Shown here one piece after another: positions 25,401 through 31,826 of a stretch of DNA of 64,000 nucleotides (positions within the stretch are counted from its first letter, which is position 1; every line of letters begins with the position of its first letter). The translations under genes were made by a program, and so were the position numbers. Source of the DNA: Trichobilharzia szidati (lineage: Eukaryota; Platyhelminthes; Trematoda; Strigeidida; Schistosomatidae); the NCBI GenBank assembly GCA_944472155.2, contig OX235271.1, positions 26,668,977 to 26,732,976 of the forward strand. Direction: 5' to 3'. The notes under the pieces are model-generated. The model was not told the DNA's origin. It searched no databases and saw only the letters and a program-made list of their open reading frames with translations.

Positions 25401-26448
25401 AAATATAAAAGAGTACTACACTACTTCGTTTAGTAAAAAGGAAGTATTTCACTTGCAGTACAAGTTCCCAGTACTTCCTACATCCACCTAGAGAAATCAG
25501 CAACGTACACTACCTAGAAAAGTGAATAATTAAACTGTTTTAGGATGAAAAATCAATTAAGACACAGGCTTCTATAGCCCGAAGTATTTATGTGCTAACG
25601 CCTGCTGAAAGTTTAAACAAGGGGGTTTGCTGTAGAATGGTGACAGCAGGAATATAATAATACAAAATCATGTATATACTTATCACGTGGATAGAAACTG
25701 CTTTCTTTTCTAGTAACCTTCCTCGTGAATAAAGCGCAGATGAACTGAAAAGCAATCACAACTTTAGATCACTATAAACAACGATAAATTGCATTATAAA
25801 GTAATTCAGTGTACACGAAATGATTTCATTAAAAGACAGGAAGTTACCTAAAATGTTTTGAAGAGCTCCGCTTGCAAACAAATCGTCTGTGAATTTGTGA
25901 ACAGACTGGCAAATTTCAGGAGTTGTTGAAGTTGACCACATTCGACCATCACGGGCACCAATCAAGGTAACAAGGGATTCAATTATCGACAGATGTGATT
26001 CGTAGTAGAGAATTACACCGACTAAACTCCGAGCAAGATGGGGAAACGAGGAAAGCTGACTCTCAACTATGTTATAACTGATTATTATGAAGAAAGTATA
26101 TACCTGTTAGGCAGAGTTCAACAGCCCTCAGTTCATTCAGCTTGAAAACTTCACTCAGAAAAAGTGACTCTTGAATGATATCTTCGGACAGGTGAACTCG
26201 ATGTGGGAACTCTGGTAGGAAAACCCCAGCATTTTGAGCAGTCTTAACAGCTTGATAATCACCTTCACATTTACCCTATATAAAATATCTAATAAAAATG
26301 AAATGAAAATTACCGGAAATGACAATGGTGAAAACAACAGCTGTTTGTGCTTCTGAAGAGCATTTTCCATCTCCAGCAATCTATTAGCCTTGCCATTGCA
26401 AATGACGTCCGAAACAATACATTTAAGTGACTTAGCAGAAGACCACAT
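2567..26448 (-). CDS. NUP205: Nup205-like nuclear pore scaffold protein, 11 exons, 3' end outside window
   Basis: Nup205 is a large alpha-helical scaffold nucleoporin of the inner ring of the nuclear pore. Exons read on the minus strand are 26448-26314, 26275-26104, 26066-25848, 24271-23891, 20250-19898, 18789-18418, 14911-14758, 11351-10978, 8485-8303, 5545-5483 and 2836-2567. All have AG/GT borders and compatible phases, giving 892 codons without a stop. In order they match the N-terminal half of animal Nup205: ELRAVEL, the FPHLARSLV block, [52 protein letters not shown] and EEYPLTNAF (compared from memory). The start is the first ATG (26448) after an in-frame TGA; its MW-S context fits the conserved N-terminus. 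The C-terminal half must lie left of base 1. The paralogue Nup188 is less likely. Confidence 0.9.
3138..4030 (+). mobile_element. RTE-like LINE (LINE-1 family here), 3' fragment, decayed
   Basis: Matches the C-terminal part of RTE/SR2-type reverse transcriptases in broken frames: a [11 protein letters not shown] remnant of the YADD region near 3190, a [20 protein letters not shown] thumb segment at 3386-3445, and a WRWIGH remnant near 3770. It ends in CACTAGGAACCCAAGGGAAC followed by an AATAAT tail at about 4020. Non-functional. Inserted in Nup205 intron 10 opposite to the gene. Confidence 0.75.
4490..4665 (-). repeat. Sm-alpha-like SINE copy 1 with hammerhead remnant
   Basis: On the minus strand a B-box-like GTTCGATCTC near 4600 precedes CCGATGA (4581-4575 region), a degraded stem II, then GGACGAAAC and a GTCC downstream. 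This is the order of a schistosome Sm-alpha hammerhead (CUGAUGA, stem II, GAAA). The U of CUGAUGA is C here and the stem II pairing is lost, so self-cleavage is unlikely. Ends are approximate. Confidence 0.55.
4680..4850 (+). repeat. Sm-alpha-like SINE copy 2 with hammerhead remnant
   Basis: The A-box-like CGGCTAAGTAGTTAACG near 4698 and GGGTTCGACCTC near 4739 form a Pol III head. At 4779-4794 GTCCCAAACTAGGAC keeps the schistosome hammerhead stem-II hairpin (GTCC/GGAC), but the flanking cores are mutated (CTCAAAA instead of CTGATGA, AGAA instead of GAAA). Oriented opposite to copy 1, only tens of bases away. Confidence 0.6.
5228..5300 (+). repeat. 3'-terminal piece of LINE-2 family
   Basis: Shares GTGTGGCG, TTGAACTGCCGCACATATG and AAAGTTCTATGTCGAA with the 3' ends of the LINE-2 copies at 11575-11640, 17815-17880 and 24545-24610. 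Very short, heavily 5'-truncated. Confidence 0.6.
5483..5545 (-). CDS. NUP205: Nup205 exon 10 (63-bp micro-exon)
   Basis: 21 codons, phase 0, between acceptor TTTTTCTTCAG and donor AAT|GTAAGTTT. Encodes [16 protein letters not shown] followed by VHGLN. It fills the gap between exons 9 and 11 at the position of human ILQTVRIPSQRQAIG. Support is by position, phase and splice sites more than by identity. Confidence 0.78.
6005..6880 (+). mobile_element. Penelope-like element, decayed C-terminal half
   Basis: Frame fragments at 6033-6233 match the post-catalytic part of PLE reverse transcriptase ([20 protein letters not shown]), and 6463-6700 matches the GIY-YIG endonuclease module ([25 protein letters not shown]). 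Several stops and frameshifts separate them. The catalytic RT part is absent. It lies in Nup205 intron 9's TE-filled side, opposite to the gene. Confidence 0.8.
6881..7585 (+). other. PLE 3' flank with TA microsatellites and hammerhead-like core
   Basis: Holds (TA)n tracts at about 7029-7064 and 7425-7478. At 7490-7516 CTGATGA is followed 13 bases later by GAAAAG, the spacing of hammerhead catalytic cores that occur in PLE termini. Stem II is weak (GAG against GTC), so activity is doubtful. Confidence 0.4.
7585..8060 (-). mobile_element. RTE-like LINE-1 family fragment
   Basis: Minus-strand translation in broken frames gives VNIEKTEV, a Thr-rich linker, and LDRAL-type thumb sequence, ending GRSEKI. 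It parallels the RT C-terminal region of the copy at 22740-23150. Interrupted and non-coding. Confidence 0.65.
8303..8485 (-). CDS. NUP205: Nup205 exon 9
   Basis: 183 nt, 61 codons, phase 0, from acceptor TTTACCTAG to donor GCAGAG|GTGAGT. The translation begins [20 protein letters not shown] and contains [12 protein letters not shown] and IPLLWQYF, aligning with human ARLALCEHPQWTP, LKAELLKTL and IAASLWQSL. Confidence 0.92.
9230..9560 (+). repeat. Unclassified repeat, copy 1
   Basis: The stretch around GGGGGAGATGGTTAAACCCTG at 9314 and GTAGGTCACACTTGG at 9511 recurs in diverged form at 10630-10900 (GGGGGAGTTGGAAAACCCTG, GTGGATCACACTTG). It lies directly upstream of the LINE fragment at 9560-10050 and may be the same element. 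Confidence 0.4.
9560..10050 (+). mobile_element. LINE C-terminal fragment (RTE-like, third family)
   Basis: A frame open from 9627 to 10049 encodes [20 protein letters not shown], a Cys/Arg-Gly-Gly patch and [17 protein letters not shown], the post-thumb C-terminus of RTE-type polyproteins. No RT palm is present. Distinct from the WRWIGH-type and [12 protein letters not shown] copies elsewhere in the gene. Confidence 0.7.
10050..10630. other. Intron sequence, nothing recognised
   Basis: No coding or repeat signature seen. Confidence 0.4.
10630..10900 (+). repeat. Unclassified repeat, copy 2
   Basis: Diverged match to 9230-9560 in the same orientation, including a CAAACCTAC/CAAACCTCC block and a shared CACACTTG block. 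Ends before Nup205 exon 8. Confidence 0.35.
10978..11351 (-). CDS. NUP205: Nup205 exon 8
   Basis: 374 nt from acceptor GCATAAACAG to donor CGTATG|GTGAGT. Starts with [19 protein letters not shown] (human VSWEHFFHSLMLYHEHL) and ends [21 protein letters not shown] Ser/Thr/Gly-rich insertion in the middle ([21 protein letters not shown]) has no vertebrate counterpart. Confidence 0.92.
11565..12610 (-). mobile_element. LINE-2 family (RTE/SR3-type) 3' fragment
   Basis: Minus-strand translation gives a palm remnant [20 protein letters not shown] at about 12600-12540. A frame at 12431-12054 then contains VKGR-like [19 protein letters not shown] and KLHRLR. The 3' UTR runs to 11575, ending with GCACATATGTGC and a GACC-rich tail. 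Frameshifts and stops make it inactive. Same family as 17200-17885 and 24543-24745. Confidence 0.75.
12700..12840 (+). repeat. Repeat shared with 25060-25140
   Basis: CAAGCAGTTGTCCCCCTGG, CTCTGCAGTCACAC and GTGTGGACAGCTGGGAAG occur in the same order in the repeat near 25060. Probably a fragment of a LINE 5' region, but the family is not certain. Confidence 0.35.
12840..13430. other. Intron sequence, nothing recognised
   Basis: AT-rich; no feature could be supported. Confidence 0.4.
13430..13770 (-). mobile_element. RTE-like LINE-1 family 3' fragment
   Basis: On the minus strand it carries the [20 protein letters not shown] C-terminal motif and the family 3' end (CCCTATGTTCCATTCGGAAC, then CAAGGGAATA). 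Only the last ~340 bp are kept. Confidence 0.65.
14150..14665 (+). mobile_element. RTE-like LINE-1 family 3' fragment, old
   Basis: Broken frames include an [15 protein letters not shown] block near 14536-14575 and a [14 protein letters not shown] block near 14611-14650. It ends with GTAACAAAAAATGTAAT. More diverged than the copies at 3138 and 15575. Confidence 0.65.
14758..14911 (-). CDS. NUP205: Nup205 exon 7
   Basis: 154 nt from acceptor GTATTACAG to donor AATCCAG|GTATGA. Encodes [20 protein letters not shown] and CFSLLKAN, matching human YIPYLKMLQGL...CAHYCFSLLKVN. Confidence 0.94.
15125..15380 (-). repeat. tRNA-Gly-like SINE with RTE-type tail, copy 2
   Basis: Same family and orientation as 1750-1997: head at 15369 downwards with GGTGACACAGCGGTGG-like A region and a GGTTCGATCTCC B box, then a TTATTACTGG-type body. 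The tail (15137-15180 region) reads, on the minus strand, GAAGCTCTATGTTCCACTGG. Two copies sharing the same junction to the RTE-type tail make a chance arrangement unlikely. Confidence 0.7.
15575..15985 (+). mobile_element. RTE-like LINE-1 family 3' fragment
   Basis: Close relative of 3650-4030: shares GATCAGATGGCCGGAA, the CAGTGCTCGAGTGGAA segment and the CACTAGGAACCCAAGGGAAC end followed by AATAATAAT. The encoded C-terminus is frameshifted. Confidence 0.75.
15985..16600. other. Intron sequence, nothing recognised
   Basis: No coding or repeat signature found. Confidence 0.4.
16610..17140 (+). mobile_element. Penelope-like element fragment with RT catalytic box
   Basis: A frame at 16574-16870 contains [17 protein letters not shown] (PLE box DGIAMGSPLGPLL, altered) and [11 protein letters not shown] with intact YVDD. 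After a stop it continues as [19 protein letters not shown] near 16872-16930. Several stops; inactive. It differs from the PLEs at 31.8 and 53.5 kb. Confidence 0.75.
17200..17885 (+). mobile_element. LINE-2 family 3' fragment
   Basis: Encodes [19 protein letters not shown] and [20 protein letters not shown] segments (17230-17460), then the family 3' UTR with GTGTGGCGACTTGAACTGCC and AACCGACCGACC near 17880. Collinear with the minus-strand copy at 11565-12250. Confidence 0.75.
18418..18789 (-). CDS. NUP205: Nup205 exon 6
   Basis: 372 nt, phase 0 at both ends, from acceptor TCTTTGTAG to donor CGACAG|GTTAGT. Encodes [33 protein letters not shown] and [12 protein letters not shown], the last being a hallmark of Nup205 (human LALEYWCPTEPL). 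Confidence 0.95.
19300..19680 (+). mobile_element. LINE-2 family remnant
   Basis: GTGGTATAATACGGTGACCA, CGATATGGTTTCATAA-like and CCTCCTTGCAGTTCTCGGAA blocks match the C-terminal coding part of the LINE-2 family with many changes. It ends in a short (GTCA)n tract at about 19657-19675. Confidence 0.55.
19898..20250 (-). CDS. NUP205: Nup205 exon 5
   Basis: 353 nt from acceptor TTTTCCCACAG to donor CGTGAG|GTATGT. It contains [14 protein letters not shown] (human ...TVRLAWALALRG) and [19 protein letters not shown]. The [21 protein letters not shown] linker and acidic DEEEE stretch are insertions relative to vertebrates. Confidence 0.9.
20255..20970. other. Nup205 intron 4 segment, nothing recognised
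   Basis: No gene or repeat could be supported. Confidence 0.35.
20975..23460 (+). mobile_element. RTE-like LINE (LINE-1 family), longest copy, internally deleted
   Basis: Spans EN to the 3' tail. EN motifs: [13 protein letters not shown] near 21082, [12 protein letters not shown] at 21508, and [12 protein letters not shown] near 21790. RT motifs: [10 protein letters not shown] near 21940 and EQAGFRKG near 22212. After a stop at 22295 the frame is broken, with [17 protein letters not shown] at 22855 and the typical 3' end at 23455. The EN-RT linker of about 200 residues usual in RTE proteins is missing. Confidence 0.8.
21195..22295 (+). pseudogene. RTE endonuclease-RT fusion frame with internal deletion
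   Basis: 366 codons with the AP-endonuclease C-terminal half ([27 protein letters not shown]) joined in frame, around 21900-21925, to the start of the reverse transcriptase domain ([31 protein letters not shown]). The EN N-terminal catalytic region lies partly upstream, broken by a stop near 21168, and the RT palm (YADD) lies downstream in other frames. Hence a dead element, though the internal junction is open. This start is only the first available in the frame, not a real translation start. Confidence 0.7.
23460..23885. other. Intron sequence, nothing recognised
   Basis: No feature supported. Confidence 0.35.
23891..24271 (-). CDS. NUP205: Nup205 exon 4
   Basis: 381 nt from acceptor CGTCTTTTAG to donor GATTTTG|GTAAGT. 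It includes [17 protein letters not shown] and [12 protein letters not shown], equivalent to the human RQSLAESLFAWACQSP and LLMALLYCFD blocks. Confidence 0.92.
24543..24745 (-). mobile_element. LINE-2 family 3' UTR piece
   Basis: On the minus strand it reproduces the last ~200 bp of the family (GTTTACTGTCTATATTATGC, GTGGCGACTTGAACTGCC, GCACATATGTGC) and ends in a (GGTC)n/(GACC)n tract at 24547-24564. Confidence 0.7.
24745..25380 (+). repeat. Repeat with LINE 5'-region character
   Basis: An open frame (24725-25330, 201 codons) runs through it but shows no recognised domain. GTGGTCGGGCTTGAACACTG at 24768 and CCGGCCTCAAGCAGTTGTCC at 25060 resemble multi-copy schistosome sequence; the second recurs at 12715. 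A UTR or leader of a LINE is the best guess, not a host exon. Confidence 0.35.
25848..26066 (-). CDS. NUP205: Nup205 exon 3
   Basis: 219 nt from acceptor AACATAG to donor TTTTAG|GTAACTT. It contains [15 protein letters not shown] and [15 protein letters not shown], matching the human FPGLTRGLVAVLLYW and FTDELMEQGLTYKVL regions in spacing and order. Confidence 0.9.
26104..26275 (-). CDS. NUP205: Nup205 exon 2
   Basis: 172 nt after acceptor TATATAG. It encodes a segment ending [14 protein letters not shown], parallel to the human ...IGELAAVELLLAG stretch. Donor ACAG|GTATAT, phase 1. The following intron is 37 bp. Confidence 0.88.
26314..26448 (-). CDS. NUP205: Nup205 exon 1 (codons 1-45)
   Basis: Begins with ATG TGG at 26448 and contains LQKHKQLL, which corresponds to the LKKHKPDF stretch of vertebrate Nup205. 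An in-frame TGA lies about 66 bp upstream with no other ATG between. The donor is CCG|GTAATT at 26314/26313, phase 0. The next intron is only 38 bp. Confidence 0.82.
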
Positions 26449-26559
26449 GTTTTTCAGTAACAATGCGCACACTTTCAATATTCCGCTATCATACAACCGC
26501 CAAGGTCAACCGAACGAAACTTCAAATTTTGCTTAGTGATGTCCAATATCCAATATCCT

Positions 26560-26790
26560 GATTACGAGCTAGTATAAACCAGTGATTTCTTTGAGCTCGC
26601 TTCTTGATTTTAAGGTAGAGGTTCCAGATCTTCGGTGAACTTATGCGTAGTAAATCCCGCCACTCGACTGCTTTAGCTCTGGTAGACTCCAGGAGGAGTG
26701 ATGCGAGGATTGGTCAAGATTGTGGTTTGTAGTGTGCAGTATGTTAGGACTCAGCTGCTGCCGTGAATGGAGTTTGACCTAACACCCGTC
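26560..26790. other. Upstream region of Nup205
   Basis: Non-coding sequence between the Nup205 start and the 3' end of the CR1-like LINE. The Nup205 promoter must lie here or within the LINE, but no clear TATA or initiator element could be assigned. Confidence 0.3.
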
Positions 26791-26814
26791 GGTCATTCGG
26801 TATAGTCATAAAAG

Positions 26815-28800
26815 TAGAGTAATAATAATAATAATGATAATGATAATAATAGGTTGTAGTGTAGATAATATAGGTTGAGATAAGTGAAATAATAAAGAAA
26901 GAAAGATAGAGTAGTCGGTACAGTGGGAGAAGACAGGACGGGTCGTGAAGATTTAGCTTGTATGCTTATCCATTGACAATGTGGTTTCAAATTTTAAGAG
27001 GGTAAGCCATTGAGACACAAACCATGCATTTCTGCATGATTGTCCAGCTTCCGCTTAAAAATCTCCACAGATGGAGCTGTAGTTACGGCCGCCGGTAAAG
27101 CGTTCCAGAGACGGCAAACTCGAAGCGAGAAGAAATGTGAACGCACTCGAGTCCTTGGTCTCTGGTGTGCTATCCTTAGCGGGTTACCTCGTGGAAGCCT
27201 ATAATCACTTAATGGCAGGATGCTCTTGTTAGGATGGGCCTGGTCATTTAGGATCTTATAGACGGTGATGAGGTCTCCCCTGTGACTACGGTAACTAAGT
27301 GTGAAAAGACTTAATTTCTTCAGTCTCTCCTCATATGATTTGTTGCGGAGGCCGATCACCCATTTTGTCGCTCGTCTCTGGACACTTTCTAGCATGTTAG
27401 CATCCCTTTTGAGTAGCGGAGGAGCAATGATATTATGCACCTCAAGGAGTGGCCTCACGTATGTCGTATACAACGTTAGGAATAGTTCAGGAGTAAGAGC
27501 TCCCAGTTGCCTATGCATAAAGTGTAAAGTGCCGTAAGCTTTGGCGACGTCCCTCGTGTAATTTACACTGGTGTCTAGCTTTTCTGTTAAAATAAGGCCT
27601 AGATCGCGTTCTGATGGCACACAACTCAAGTTCTGGCCACCAAGGGTGTAATTTGCACTCTGTGACCTGCCGGAATGAAGTTGCACTACTTTGCACTTCT
27701 TTAAGTTGAAAGGCATTCCGTTAGCCAGAGCCCAGTCCCCCAGCGTTTGCAGGTCAGCCTGCAATCTGTCGGAGTCTTCCGATGAGTTTATTGCTCTCCA
27801 AATCTTTACGTCGTCAGCGTAAAGAAGCGCAGAGCAATTCAGTTGACAGGGCAGGTCATTGATAAAAATCAAAAACATCAACGGCCCTAAGATAGAACCC
27901 TGAGGAACCCCTGATGCCGAGGTGTGCCAGGATGATCGGATGCGGTTGACTTTGGTGCAGAATTCTCTCTCGCCTAAATAATCTTCCAGCCATGCGAGAA
28001 GTGCTCCAGAAACACCCGCTTTGCTTATTTTGTGAAGGAGCAGACCATGGTGAACTGTGTCGAATGCTTTCGCAAAGTCGAGAAAGATCACATGGACTGG
28101 TACCTTTACATCCCAGGATAGTGTCCAATCGTTCCAAGCTAGTAGAAGATTCGTCACACAGGATCTTCCCTTCCTGAAACCATGCTGTGCTTCATGGAGT
28201 AGGTTAGTCCCGTCGAAGTATTTTCTCATGTGGTCGTCAATGAGACTTTCGAATATCTTCGATATCACTGGGAGTAGCGCAACTGGTCTGTAACTGGTCG
28301 CGTTCTGCCGGTCACCACCCTTGAAGATAGGGGATAGGATGGCTCGTTTCCATTCACATGGAAGTTTCCCTACATCAAAGGAGTGTTGAAACAGATCACT
28401 TAGGGGTTGGCAGAGACTTTCTGAACACTGCTTCAGGACGGATGGTCTTATGTCGTCGCAACCTGCAGACTTTCCCGAAGCCAACTTTCCCAATTTTATG
28501 AGTACCATAGCCGGGGTAATTTGAAATGTACCCAGCAGGTTTTCGCACGTTGGTCTTGCATTGTAATCTTGATGTTTTGTGAGGGTAAAATCCTCGTTAC
28601 TGTTCAGTTGCCTGTGAAAGGCTAGACTGAATGTCTCTGCCATTTCAAGACTAGTAAGAGATTTCCCATCAGAACCCACTATATTGCAAGCTCCCTGGTT
28701 GGTCGGTTTTCTTTCAGACATAAACCTGTATAGGCTTTTGGGGTTCACGAGAAGCTTATTGGCGAGGTTTCTCTGAAATGATGTGACTGTATGATCATAC
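26815..28800 (-). mobile_element. CR1-like LINE, 5'-truncated
   Basis: A minus-strand LINE retaining the RT domain and 3' UTR and ending in an (ATT/ATC)n microsatellite at 26818-26852, a typical CR1-type tail. The EN half is absent; the coding frame opens near 28800. It sits 350 bp upstream of the Nup205 start in the same orientation. Confidence 0.85.
26994..28748 (-). CDS. CR1-like LINE reverse transcriptase (partial, open frame)
   Basis: 584 codons, uninterrupted. RT blocks in order: ILSPIFKGGDRQNATSYRPV, HGFRKGRSC, FLDFAKAFDTVHHG (first catalytic Asp), SGVPQGSILGPLMFLIFIND, and LLYADDVKIWR (catalytic YADD). The usual LINE C-terminus follows, with a W-N-LP motif (CRLWNALPAAV). The frame is open above the first ATG to about 28800, so the protein is a 5'-truncated RT lacking its endonuclease. 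All visible RT catalytic residues are kept, suggesting a young insertion, but without EN and 5' UTR it cannot retrotranspose by itself. Confidence 0.85.
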   Translation of the reverse strand: MNPKSLYRFMSERKPTNQGACNIVGSDGKSLTSLEMAETFSLAFHRQLNSNEDFTLTKHQDYNARPTCENLLGTFQITPAMVLIKLGKLASGKSAGCDDIRPSVLKQCSESLCQPLSDLFQHSFDVGKLPCEWKRAILSPIFKGGDRQNATSYRPVALLPVISKIFESLIDDHMRKYFDGTNLLHEAQHGFRKGRSCVTNLLLAWNDWTLSWDVKVPVHVIFLDFAKAFDTVHHGLLLHKISKAGVSGALLAWLEDYLGEREFCTKVNRIRSSWHTSASGVPQGSILGPLMFLIFINDLPCQLNCSALLYADDVKIWRAINSSEDSDRLQADLQTLGDWALANGMPFNLKKCKVVQLHSGRSQSANYTLGGQNLSCVPSERDLGLILTEKLDTSVNYTRDVAKAYGTLHFMHRQLGALTPELFLTLYTTYVRPLLEVHNIIAPPLLKRDANMLESVQRRATKWVIGLRNKSYEERLKKLSLFTLSYRSHRGDLITVYKILNDQAHPNKSILPLSDYRLPRGNPLRIAHQRPRTRVRSHFFSLRVCRLWNALPAAVTTAPSVEIFKRKLDNHAEMHGLCLNGLPS

Positions 28801-29330
28801 TATGTCCTATCCCCCTTCAGAAGGTTAAGGTTTTTTAAGACTTTTAAAAAGTAGCAAAACCATCCAGGCTTTTACTCTGTTTTGTACTTTCTGTCGTGTT
28901 GATATACACGGAGATGTTCACAGTTCCTGGTTCAGCCACATTACCGACACAAATTTCAGAATCCAGTGAATAGCGCTGTTCCACTATATGTGGGATTACA
29001 TACAATTATAGCGTCCAACTTTTGCAAAAGTATCGAATTCCTTCTCCTATAATAGCCTTAACTTTGTAATGTTCAGATGTATTGCACTTTAGGAGCATTT
29101 CCCAATAAATGAGTTCTCTTCACTTGTGTTTCTCTTTCAATCCTTTTAAGTTACATAGGCTACTTCTAATGTGGGTAACATTGCACATTAGGGTATTCAG
29201 CGGTAATGCTGCAGCCGAATTTTTAGTATTTCCTATGGCCCAGTTTGTATATTAGGTAAATGATTCCCCAAAATGTTTGGTCTGCATCAAGCTGCGTCGA
29301 GTACCAAATGCTGACCTCCACTGTTTGGGC
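28800..29330. other. Nothing recognised
   Basis: No coding or repeat signature could be supported. Confidence 0.35.
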
Positions 29331-29339
29331 CAACTTATC

Positions 29340-30374
29340 AAGCTAAGTGTACGCAGTCAAGCACCCATGCCAATCGGCACGCTGTCATTTTACTTTCAGT
29401 CTTTGGTACACAGTGCCCAGCCACCCAGGCAGTCATCGTTGCTCTAAGATTTTGATCTCGAAATATATGTCGTATTTTGACGGTCAGTTTGTTGTTTTCA
29501 TTTGTCTCAATAGAAGTTCTTTGGCACAAAACTTGGGCATCCTTGGCCACTCAAACTGGCGAGGTTGAAGACGAACTCCATCTCCTAAACTCGTAAACAC
29601 GCAGACAAATTTCACTTTATTTCGGGGAGTCTTTTCCGTTTTGTAGTTGTTCATTTTTATGGTAATAGTTTATTCTCAAAAACATATGATTAAAATTCCG
29701 TTTTTGCAGCTACGACCATATCTAATACAATTGTGCAGTAAATTCAAAAGACGCTGAAAAGTAATATTTTAGAGGATTAAAGAACCGCAGCAAGAAAAGA
29801 AAGACACTCGCTATATACGAACTGATGGAAGATGTTCATAAAACCTGCCAAACCCCTAATAATCAATTCGTTCATCTTTGTAGACTGCAGCACTTGCTGG
29901 ACTGCTGAATTTTCAAGGGACAAGGCCCAGCGGCTTTTTCATGGTTCGATCGTGTATCTCTACACTTTGTTCAAATCATCTTCAGTAAATACACCTTTCT
30001 GCAGCCGTAAGTTTTATAGCCTCCTTCCGCTGGATGGGGTGGTGTTAACAGCAGCTTGACCTCTGAGTTAGGTGGACCAGACCAAAGAGTCAGTACGTTG
30101 TGCGGCCAGAGTCACGTCTAGCATGAAAAATAGCGACACACCAAGCGCTACAGTTAATTCTGGTCAAAACAAACTGAAAGTGGGCTCGAAGTCGTTCCAG
30201 TAGCCCAACCAATTGGTTTCCTAAGGATAGATGTTTCATAAATTGTCTGAACAATTTACAAATCCCGAATAAACCTGTCACTTCAGAATTGGATGCACAA
30301 AAATTCTGTTTGACCATATTTGCATGGGAATTTCTCAAGTTCACTCCAAGTAGGTGCTTGTTTGCATTAATTGA
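29340..30374 (-). pseudogene. Unidentified decayed coding-like stretch
   Basis: On the minus strand a frame opens right after CTTTCTGTCAG (a good acceptor, 30375/30374) and runs 94 codons to a TGA at 30090. It includes LFGICKLFRQFMKHLSLGNQ and LVGLLERLRAHFQFVLTRI. Shorter open pieces follow in other frames (GVFTEDDLNKV near 29990, then 29550-29338). No family was recognised. It may be a host exon or a degraded gene; the PLE copy inserted immediately upstream (30406) would have separated it from earlier exons. Confidence 0.25.
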
Positions 30375-30405
30375 CTGACAGAAAGAAAAAAAGAGAAGAT
30401 ATTCA

Positions 30406-31826
30406 GCGAAGAGACTCTTTTCGGCGAATTCATTCACATAGCTGTACAATCGCATTTATATATAAATATTTGTGTGTGTGTGTACATGAGGCTTGTCAAG
30501 TTTAGATAATTGATTAGTTGATACAAGAATGATGTAGTATAGAGACAAAGTTAATCAGACAGCAACTAAAGTAAGATTGAGTTAGAAAGCTAGATGACGT
30601 AATATAATTGGCTAAAATGTTACAACTTAGGTCGGGATAGCAACAGAGGTAATTACAGGTAGAGATTAAGTAGAAGTGAAATTGAGTGAATAAGTTGGAT
30701 GACGTAACATGAATGACTAGAAACTGAGCGTTGCTCAAGTCAGTAACAGTGGTAGTGAGGTGTAGAAATTGAATCGGGTGGGGGTAGAGAACAAGAAAGT
30801 TGAAAATGTAAAATGTTACAATTGAGAAGACAAAATAATACTAACGAAGAGACAGAAGAAAAGATTAGGTAGAATTTACATGTCGGCTAATAAGATAGAT
30901 TACGTCCATTGCAAGTGTAGTGATTGAACGAACTTCTTCTGTATGCAGAGTTCAGGACTTAGCAAGTGAATCGCCATTGCTTCTGCAGTTTGAAGAAGTC
31001 TGGTTCGTACACCTTTAGGGAGACTACTTCTTACTCTGTAGACGACTTTGAAGTTTGTTTGCGGTGTAGCTTGGTGTCCGGATTCTATCAGATGTTCTAA
31101 GATGGAACTGCGGGGGCATCGATTTTCTCCTTTGTAAAACCATGTTGGTAAGTGCTCGGTGATACGTTTGGAAAGCGAGCGCTGGGTACGGCCGACATAC
31201 CTGGCTCCACACGAGCAGGTGAATTGATAAATGCACATTGATGAGGCCAGCAGCGGTAGCTTATCCTTCACGTTCACATGAATCATAGGTTTTGTGGAGA
31301 AGGTTAGTCGTAGTTCAGCTGCGAAGAAGGTCTTCTTAAGTGAGCGCGACAGTCGATTTTTTAGTGTTTCCGCAGATAAATCTCCATTGAATTGAAGATT
31401 CATGTAGAGTAGTTTTTTCTTGACGCTAAGTATGGGCGGCTTTTCTGGTCTAGGGTTCATGGATTTTGCAATAAATCTTTCTGGATAGCAATTCTCGACG
31501 AGGATTCTCTTGAGGTTGTCCAGTTCATCTTCTATGGTGTCCGGTGTGCAAATTCTGCGAACTCTGTAGCTGAGTGAACAGATCAGGTTTCGTTTGGTGT
31601 ATAGTGGTACCCAACTGTGAAAGTTACCAAGCTTTCCGTTCCACGCCGATTTTCTGTGGATAGATCTTTTCAGTGTTCCATCCTGTTCTCTTCTCGTTAG
31701 TTGGACGTCAAGAAAAGATATTGTGGGGTTGGACTCTTTCTCCATCGTGAACTGAATTGCAGGGTGGCAGTTGTTAAACGACTTCAAGATGTCGTCTAGA
31801 TTTTCTTCGTTGTTGACGATAATGAA
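30406..31826 (-). mobile_element. Penelope-like element, 5'-truncated copy (minus arm)
   Basis: Mirror image of 33358-34778: same length (1421 bp), and every stretch compared was identical, including the 3' UTR. It begins just after the RT catalytic YVDD box, so only the RT thumb and GIY-YIG domain remain. Its truncated 5' end abuts the 5' end of the full-length plus-strand PLE at 31826/31827 with a short TTCAT overlap. Confidence 0.9.

Noticed and set aside
2567..26448. Nup188 rather than Nup205
   Set aside because: The order of blocks ([36 protein letters not shown]) follows Nup205; Nup188 lacks this close match.
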